Below, piece after piece: positions 13,464 through 18,942 of a DNA stretch of 18,942 nucleotides. Source of the DNA: Acidobacteriota bacterium (GTDB taxonomy: Bacteria > Acidobacteriota > Terriglobia > Terriglobales > Acidobacteriaceae); NCBI GenBank assembly GCA_025353435.1, contig JANXQR010000131.1, positions 1 to 18,942 of the forward strand, given 5' to 3'. Positions within the stretch are counted from its first letter, which is position 1. The number at the start of each line of letters is the position of its first letter. The notes beneath the pieces are model-generated. The model did not search any database and was not told where the DNA came from. It was given only the letters and a program-made list of their open reading frames with translations. The position numbers were made by a program, and so were the translations under genes.

Positions 13464-14804
13464 ATGTGCTTGATGGGAACAGGACTTCGAATCGCGGGAT
13501 TACTGTTGGCATTCTCATGCAACGCGCTGGCGGTGGCCCAGACTTCGCCTCAGCAAAAGGCCATTACGCTTGACGACGCCATTCGGCTTGCAGAAGCGAA
13601 TGAGCCCTCGTTTGCGGGTGCGATGGCTGAAAGCCGGGTCGCGGCTCTGCAGCGCTGGGATGCGAAGGCCGCGCTGCTCCCTTCTGTAACGGCTCACAAC
13701 CAATACCTCTACACCGAATCCAACCACGCCAAATCCTCCTCAAGCCAGGGTGGATCGAACCAGTCGCTCCCGCTGTTCATCGCCAACAATTCTGTGCACG
13801 AGTACATCAACCAGGGTTCAGTCAACGAAACCATCGGGCTCGCAGGAGTTGCCGCGGTGCGACTCGCCGATGCCAATGCTGCCCGTGCGAAGGCTGAGCT
13901 CGAGATCGCTCGACGCGGCTTGGTTTCCACTGTGGTCCAGCTTTATTACGATGTTCGGGCCGGGGGAGAAAAGCTGGCCGTGGCGCAGCGTGCGCTCGAT
14001 GAGGCCAACCGTTTTGTCGACATCACTGAAAAGCGTGAATCGGGCCGCGAAGCCGCTCATGCCGATGTGATTAAAGCGCGCCTGGGCCAGCAACAACGCC
14101 AGCGCGAATTTGGCGATGCGACACTTGCCAACGAAAAGGCCAATCTTGAGTTAGGGGTGCTTCTCTTTCCCGTTCCGTCCACCAGAATCGAACTTGCCGA
14201 CGAGCCCGCGCAACCCCAGTTGCCTGACAGGCAGAGTGCCGAGGCCGCTGCCAAGGCGAACAATCCCGAGCTGCGCAGCGCTCTCGCGTCGCTCAAGGTG
14301 AGCCAGGCTGAGGCGCTTACGTCCTGGGCCGGCCTTCTGCCGGACCTCGCTCTCAACTACACCTACGGCATTGACGCCGCGCAGTTCTCTGATCGCGGCC
14401 CCGATGGCACGCGCAACCTGGGCTATTCTGCAAGCGCCACAGTCGACTTTCCTGTCTGGGATTGGCTTACTTCAGAGCGCAAAGTGAAGGAAGCGCGGAT
14501 CCGCACACAGGCCAGCAAAGTCGCTCTCACCTCGGCGCAGCGCCGGCTTCTGGCCGATCTCACCGAGTTCTACAACGAGGCTGACGTCGCCGGCAAGCAA
14601 CTCGCATCCCTCGATCAGACCGTGGCCGATGCGCGCGAAAGCATGCGTCTCACAAACCTGCGCTACATCAACGGAGAGAGCACCGTGCTGGAAGTGGTTG
14701 ACGCACAAAACACCCTGGTATCGGCTGAGAACGCGCAGGCCGATGGCATGGTCCGATATCACGTGGCGCTTGCCCAACTTGAAACGCTCACAGGAAGGCT
14801 CTAA
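13464..14804 (+). CDS. TolC-family outer-membrane efflux protein
   Basis: 446 aa. Outer-membrane channel of a tripartite pump, forming the exit duct that docks on the adaptor. A signal peptide (GLRIAGLLLAFSCNALAVAQ) is followed by two internally related halves, the usual TolC layout. The first opens with ITLDDAIRLAEANEPSFAGAMAESRVAALQRWDAKAALLPSV. The second has QSAEAAAKANNPELRSALASLKVSQAEALTSWAGLLPDLALNYTY and ends with LRYINGESTVLEVVDAQNTLVSAENAQADG. The length fits the family. ATG 13464 directly follows a TTG (13461), and ATG 13473 is also possible; none has a Shine-Dalgarno. The adaptor gene begins 3 nt after the stop. Confidence 0.92.
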   Translation: MCLMGTGLRIAGLLLAFSCNALAVAQTSPQQKAITLDDAIRLAEANEPSFAGAMAESRVAALQRWDAKAALLPSVTAHNQYLYTESNHAKSSSSQGGSNQSLPLFIANNSVHEYINQGSVNETIGLAGVAAVRLADANAARAKAELEIARRGLVSTVVQLYYDVRAGGEKLAVAQRALDEANRFVDITEKRESGREAAHADVIKARLGQQQRQREFGDATLANEKANLELGVLLFPVPSTRIELADEPAQPQLPDRQSAEAAAKANNPELRSALASLKVSQAEALTSWAGLLPDLALNYTYGIDAAQFSDRGPDGTRNLGYSASATVDFPVWDWLTSERKVKEARIRTQASKVALTSAQRRLLADLTEFYNEADVAGKQLASLDQTVADARESMRLTNLRYINGESTVLEVVDAQNTLVSAENAQADGMVRYHVALAQLETLTGRL

Positions 14805-14807
14805 CGC

Positions 14808-16112
14808 ATGATTGAACGTTCCCGTAGAAGACCGCCTGTCGCGCTGATTTGCTGCCTCCTGCTTTTCGGCGTTCTCCCAAGCGGCTGCAAAAAGAAAGCT
14901 GAGGAAGCGCCGGAACCGTCTGTCGCGGTCCAGGCGGAGCATCCCGCTGTGGGCCCCATCGCTGAAGAAATTGCGGCGGACGCCGTGCTCGCACCACTGG
15001 CCGAGGCCGCTATTGTGCCGCGCTTAAGCGCTCCCATCAAAGCGGAACTCGTTCAGCGCGGCGCCCACGTGCACAAAGGCCAATTGCTTGTCACCCTCGA
15101 AGATCGCGACTTGCGCGGCGCGGCTCTCGACCTGCAGGGCAACCTCACGCAGGCCCAGGCTGCGTTTGCAACCGCCACACTCGCGACGATTCCCGAGGAT
15201 GTGCAGAAGGCGCAACTCGATGTCGATCAAAGCAACGCCAACCTCGACGTTGCCAGCCGAACTGCCGAGGAACGCAAGCGCCTGCTGCAACAGGGCGCCA
15301 TCGCCGGCCGTGATGTGGATACTGCAATCGCCGCTGCCGTACAAGCGCAGGCTGCCTACGACACCGCGACGAAGCACCTGGCCAACGTCCAGAAGACAAC
15401 CCAAAAGGCCAACATGGATGCTGCCCAGGGCCAACTCACCTCTGCGCAGGGCAAGTTCGAAAGCGCGGACGCGCAGGTTAGTTTTGCCAGCTTGATTAGT
15501 CCCATTGACGGCGTGGTCACGGACCGGCCCTTCTTCCCCGGGGAAACAGCCGCTGCTGGCACTCCAGTCATCACGGTGATGGACACGACCTCACTGCTGG
15601 CCAAGCTGCATATTTCGCAGGCTGCTGCTCAGCAATTGAAAGTCGGCGGCTCAGCCGAACTTACAGTCCCGGGTGTCGAAGACCCGCAACCAGCAACCAT
15701 TGCGCTCATCAGTCCCGCGCTCGATACCGGGTCAACAACAGTGGAGATCTGGCTCAAGCTTCCCAATCCCGGCGGTCGATACAAAGTTGGTACGCCTGTG
15801 CACGCCATCATTCACGGGCACACGATTCAGGATGCCCTTCAACTTCCGGCTGCGGCCATTCTCCCTGCCGATGATGGCTCTACAAACGTGCTTGTGATTG
15901 GTAGCGATGGCGCGGCGCATAAGCACGCTGTCAAAGTTGGGCTGCGCACTGCGGAAAAGGTTCAAATCCTCAGCGGCGTAACTTCGGAGGACATGGTTGT
16001 GACTGAGGGCGGCTACGGCCTCGATGAAGGAACCAAAGTGACGGTCGGCGGCAAAGAAGATAAGTCTGACGACAAAGGCGGCGCCACAGATGACAAAGGG
16101 AGCGGCAAGTAA
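14808..16112 (+). CDS. RND efflux periplasmic adaptor (membrane-fusion lipoprotein)
   Basis: 434 aa. Periplasmic adaptor joining the RND pump to the TolC channel. A lipoprotein signal ends in the lipobox LPSGC with Cys27 as lipidation site. The chain continues with a biotinyl-lipoyl-like half motif (APIKAELVQRGAHVHKGQLLVTLEDRDL) and a long Ala/Gln-rich helical hairpin (about 105-215, e.g. QAQAAFATATLATIPEDVQKAQ). The second lipoyl half (ISPIDGVVTDRPFFPGETAAAGTPV) and a beta-barrel and membrane-proximal region follow. The tail (about 414-434) is a charged low-complexity stretch with DDKG twice. AGGAAGG lies 9 nt before the start, at the end of the TolC gene. The stop shares one base with the RND start. 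Confidence 0.94.
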   Translation: MIERSRRRPPVALICCLLLFGVLPSGCKKKAEEAPEPSVAVQAEHPAVGPIAEEIAADAVLAPLAEAAIVPRLSAPIKAELVQRGAHVHKGQLLVTLEDRDLRGAALDLQGNLTQAQAAFATATLATIPEDVQKAQLDVDQSNANLDVASRTAEERKRLLQQGAIAGRDVDTAIAAAVQAQAAYDTATKHLANVQKTTQKANMDAAQGQLTSAQGKFESADAQVSFASLISPIDGVVTDRPFFPGETAAAGTPVITVMDTTSLLAKLHISQAAAQQLKVGGSAELTVPGVEDPQPATIALISPALDTGSTTVEIWLKLPNPGGRYKVGTPVHAIIHGHTIQDALQLPAAAILPADDGSTNVLVIGSDGAAHKHAVKVGLRTAEKVQILSGVTSEDMVVTEGGYGLDEGTKVTVGGKEDKSDDKGGATDDKGSGK

Positions 16113-18942
16113 TGGCCTCGATTCCTCCCGCCTCGATGCCCAACGGCATTGATAACGAGAGCTTTTGGCTCCCGCGCTGGGTGCGCACCATTTTTTTCGT
16201 CGCACTTACTCTCACTGCGGTCGGCATCTTTGCCTTTTTCCGCACGCCGATCGCAGTTTTTCCGGAGACGAACTTCCCGCGCGTCGTCATCGGTGTCGAC
16301 AACGGCGTTATGCCGGTCGAGCAGATGCAGGTCACAATCACCAAGCCCATCGAAGACGCGGTGAACTCCGTGCCCGGCCTCAAGACAGTGCGTTCCACCA
16401 CCAGCCGCGGAACGGCTGACGTGAGCCTGTTCTTCGACTGGTCCGTCGACATGTTCCGCACGCTCGAACTGGTGAGCGCAGCCGTAAGCCGCGTGCAGCA
16501 GGAACTCCCTTCGACGGCGAAGATCACCATCAACCGGCTCACCTTCGCCACGTTTCCAATTCTCGGCTACAGTCTCACCACTAACAGCGCCGCGATCTCG
16601 CAGAGTGACCTGTGGGAGTTAGCTACCTACACGCTCAAACCACCCTTGAACCGTGTAGATGGCGTAGCAACGGTAACCGTCCAGGGCGGACAGGTCCCCG
16701 AATACCATGTCATCCCGAACCTGGCGCGCCTGCAGGCTTCGGGGGTCACTGTCCTCGATCTTACCAACGCCATTGGCGCCGCCAACACTATTGACTCGCC
16801 CGGCCTCTATCCGCAAAACCACCAGCTAGTTTTGGCGCTCGTTGGTTCCCAGGCGCACGACCTCGAAAGCCTGCGCCAGTTGAGTGTGAAGACCACGGCG
16901 ACGGGTGCGCCAGTGCGCGTCAGCGATCTCGCCGATGTGGTGCAGGCCCCTCAACCGGTTTATACATTCGTGTCCGCAAACGGCCGTCCCGCCGTGCTGA
17001 TCAACATCGCGCGCCAGCCTTCGAGCAACACCGTCGCAGTAGCCGATGGCGTGGCCGCGGAAGTCGAGCAACTTCGTTCACGTCTTCCAAAGGGGGTCGT
17101 CCTACAACCTTTCTATGACCAGTCTCAGCTGGTGCGCGACAGCATTGCCAGTGTCCGCGACGCCATCCTCATCGGCCTCGTGTTGGCGTGCGTCATCCTG
17201 TTCCTGTTTTTGCGCGATTGGCGTTCCTCGGCCATTGCCGGCCTGGTTATTCCGGTCACGATTGCGGTCACTATCGTCGTCCTGTGGATCATGGGCCAAA
17301 GCTTCAATCTCATGACCCTGGGAGGGCTGGCCGCCGCCATCGGCCTGGTTATTGACGATGCCATCGTGGTCGTCGAAAACATTGTGCTGCATCGCGATGC
17401 CGGGGAAGGCCGTGTCGATGCGGTGCGCAAGGCTCTGCATGAGATTTCGCGCCCCCTCATCGGATCCACCATCACGCCAGTGGTCGTCTTTCTTCCCCTC
17501 ATCGCCGTCACTGGCGTTACCGGCAGTTTCTTCAGAGCACTGGCCATCACGATGGCGGTTTCTCTGCTGACCTCTTTGGTGCTGGCGGTTACCTGGACTC
17601 CCGGCCTGGCCATGTTGTTGCTCAAGCCGGCTCATCGCGAAGAGGAAACGAACTCCGCAGAGACCTCGGATTCGAGCGGCTCGGCGCACCACGCACAGGG
17701 CCCCTTCCTGGCACGCTTGACCGGGTGGCATCACGCGGCTCTTGAATGGTCGCTGGGCAAGCCTCTGTGGCTCGGCATCTTTTGCGTTGTGCTCGCGGTG
17801 GGTACCTATTTTGCATACCAGGGACTTGGTTCAGATCTCCTGCCCGAGATGGATGAGGGCGGTTTCATCCTCGACTACATCATGCCCGCCGGCAGTTCAC
17901 TTGAATCGACAGGCAAGGGTCTTGATCGTGTCGAGAGCATTCTTCGATCCGTCCCCGAAGTGGAAAGCACCAGCCGTCGAACCGGCCTTCAACTGGGGCT
18001 GGCAGCCGTGACTGAAGCCAACACCGGCGACATAAGCGTCAAGCTCAAGGCGCATCGGAGCCGCGGCATTAACGAGGTGATTGCGGACATTCGTCGCCAA
18101 GTCAAGACGACCGAGCCGGAACTTGACATTGAGTTCCTTCAGACGCTTCAAGACATGATCGGCGATCTCTCCAACGCTCCAGAGCCGATCCAAATCAAGA
18201 TCTTCAACCCCGATCCTGCCCTGCTCAGCAAACTCGGCCCGCGCGTTGCCGAAGAGATTGGCAAAGTGAGTGGCGTGGTCGACGTCCAGAATGGAATTGA
18301 TAACACCATTAGCGGACCCGCGACTAACTTCGAGGTCAATCCGCAGCTTGCTTCGCGACTGGGATTTACCACGCAGGAGGTTGCAGAAGATGCGACCTCG
18401 ATCATGGACGGCGTGGAAGTGCCCAATCCGCTCATTAGCAACGGTCGCCCTTACACCATTCGCGTGCGCCTTGGCGATGATACCCGGCAGTCATTCGAGA
18501 CCATCCAGAACACGGTTTTCAACTCGAGTGCCGGGCACACGGCCTCGCTCGGTTCCATGACGACGATTACCCAGCTGCCCCCGCAGAATGAGGTTCGCCG
18601 CGAAAACCTGCAGCGCCTTGTTGTGGTAACAGCGCGTCTGGAAGGGACGGATCTCGGAAGCGGTGTCAAAGAGGTCCAGAGGCGCGTCCAGGCCATGCAC
18701 CTGCCGGCCAACGTGCGGGTTGAGTACGGAGGAACCTACCAGGAACAGCAACAGTCATTCGGAGAACTGGCACGCGTGCTCATGATGGCGCTGGTGCTCG
18801 TCTTCGGCGTGCTGCTTACCGAGTTCCGGAACTTCGCCGCGCCGATTGCGATCCTTACGTCGTCTGTACTCTCAATCGCGGGCGTTGTGGGCGCACTCAT
18901 GATCACCGGAAAAACTTTCAGTGTGTCGAGCTTCATGGGGCT
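16112..18942 (+). CDS. RND efflux pump inner-membrane subunit (3' end outside window)
   Basis: 943 codons seen with no stop before the window edge; the family is usually near 1040 aa, so roughly 100 residues are missing. Proton-driven exporter working with the two upstream genes. Membrane segment 1 is at about 26-43 (TIFFVALTLTAVGIFAFF), then a porter domain, and segment 2 begins near 351 (AILIGLVLACVILFLFL). Segment 4 holds IDDAIVVVENI with D415 and D416, the proton-relay pair of drug/solvent (HAE-type) pumps. The extra Asp six residues earlier, seen in CzcA-type metal pumps, is Ala409 here. A Ser/Glu/His-rich cytoplasmic loop follows segment 6, and the second half starts with SDLLPEMDEGGFILDYIMPAGSS. 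AAAGGGAG lies 9 nt before the ATG, which overlaps the adaptor stop by 1 nt (TAATG). The substrate is unknown. Confidence 0.93.
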   Translation, partial: MASIPPASMPNGIDNESFWLPRWVRTIFFVALTLTAVGIFAFFRTPIAVFPETNFPRVVIGVDNGVMPVEQMQVTITKPIEDAVNSVPGLKTVRSTTSRGTADVSLFFDWSVDMFRTLELVSAAVSRVQQELPSTAKITINRLTFATFPILGYSLTTNSAAISQSDLWELATYTLKPPLNRVDGVATVTVQGGQVPEYHVIPNLARLQASGVTVLDLTNAIGAANTIDSPGLYPQNHQLVLALVGSQAHDLESLRQLSVKTTATGAPVRVSDLADVVQAPQPVYTFVSANGRPAVLINIARQPSSNTVAVADGVAAEVEQLRSRLPKGVVLQPFYDQSQLVRDSIASVRDAILIGLVLACVILFLFLRDWRSSAIAGLVIPVTIAVTIVVLWIMGQSFNLMTLGGLAAAIGLVIDDAIVVVENIVLHRDAGEGRVDAVRKALHEISRPLIGSTITPVVVFLPLIAVTGVTGSFFRALAITMAVSLLTSLVLAVTWTPGLAMLLLKPAHREEETNSAETSDSSGSAHHAQGPFLARLTGWHHAALEWSLGKPLWLGIFCVVLAVGTYFAYQGLGSDLLPEMDEGGFILDYIMPAGSSLESTGKGLDRVESILRSVPEVESTSRRTGLQLGLAAVTEANTGDISVKLKAHRSRGINEVIADIRRQVKTTEPELDIEFLQTLQDMIGDLSNAPEPIQIKIFNPDPALLSKLGPRVAEEIGKVSGVVDVQNGIDNTISGPATNFEVNPQLASRLGFTTQEVAEDATSIMDGVEVPNPLISNGRPYTIRVRLGDDTRQSFETIQNTVFNSSAGHTASLGSMTTITQLPPQNEVRRENLQRLVVVTARLEGTDLGSGVKEVQRRVQAMHLPANVRVEYGGTYQEQQQSFGELARVLMMALVLVFGVLLTEFRNFAAPIAILTSSVLSIAGVVGALMITGKTFSVSSFMG

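Overview
The window looks like a chromosomal stretch from a soil bacterium of the phylum Acidobacteriota, most likely class Terriglobia. The strongest pointer is the permease at 6217-8667, which has the architecture of the acidobacterial duplicated orphan permeases (ADOP). Tandem secreted glycoside hydrolases and a moderately high GC content fit this. The assignment is an inference from gene families, not from a marker gene. No mobile element, CRISPR array or rRNA was seen.

Layout. At 82-158 is a proline tRNA gene (anticodon GGG) flanked by two copies of an 11-bp palindromic repeat. A non-coding leader with a cluster of ATTCC half-sites follows. Three genes then run rightward: a secreted GH3 beta-glycosidase (586-2580), a large secreted GH106-type alpha-L-rhamnosidase (2702-6112) and the ADOP permease (6217-8667). 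The two hydrolases would act together outside the cytoplasm on rhamnose-containing plant or microbial glycans or glycosides. The permease may only be a neighbour. Facing them tail to tail, with a 22-nt gap, is a leftward four-gene set. Its transcription order is an outer-membrane barrel protein with a coiled-coil stalk (12812-11421), a small PstS-like periplasmic binding protein (11416-10868), a membrane histidine kinase without HAMP (10818-9382) and an OmpR-type response regulator (9385-8690). No ABC permease or ATPase accompanies it, so it reads as an outer-membrane entry plus periplasmic capture plus signalling module. This is the most interesting system in the window.

A 650-bp divergent region (12813-13463) separates this set from a rightward efflux operon: TolC-family outer-membrane protein (13464-14804), lipoprotein membrane-fusion protein (14808-16112) and an RND pump (16112 to beyond the right edge). 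The three are tightly packed (3-nt gap, then 1-nt overlap) and should form one tripartite envelope-spanning pump. The first gene has a TATAAT box only 8 nt before its ATG and no Shine-Dalgarno sequence, which suggests a leaderless transcript.

Start codons were moved inward from the longest open frame for GH3, GH106, ADOP, the barrel protein, the binding protein, the kinase and TolC. The choices rest on Shine-Dalgarno position, signal peptides or operon spacing.
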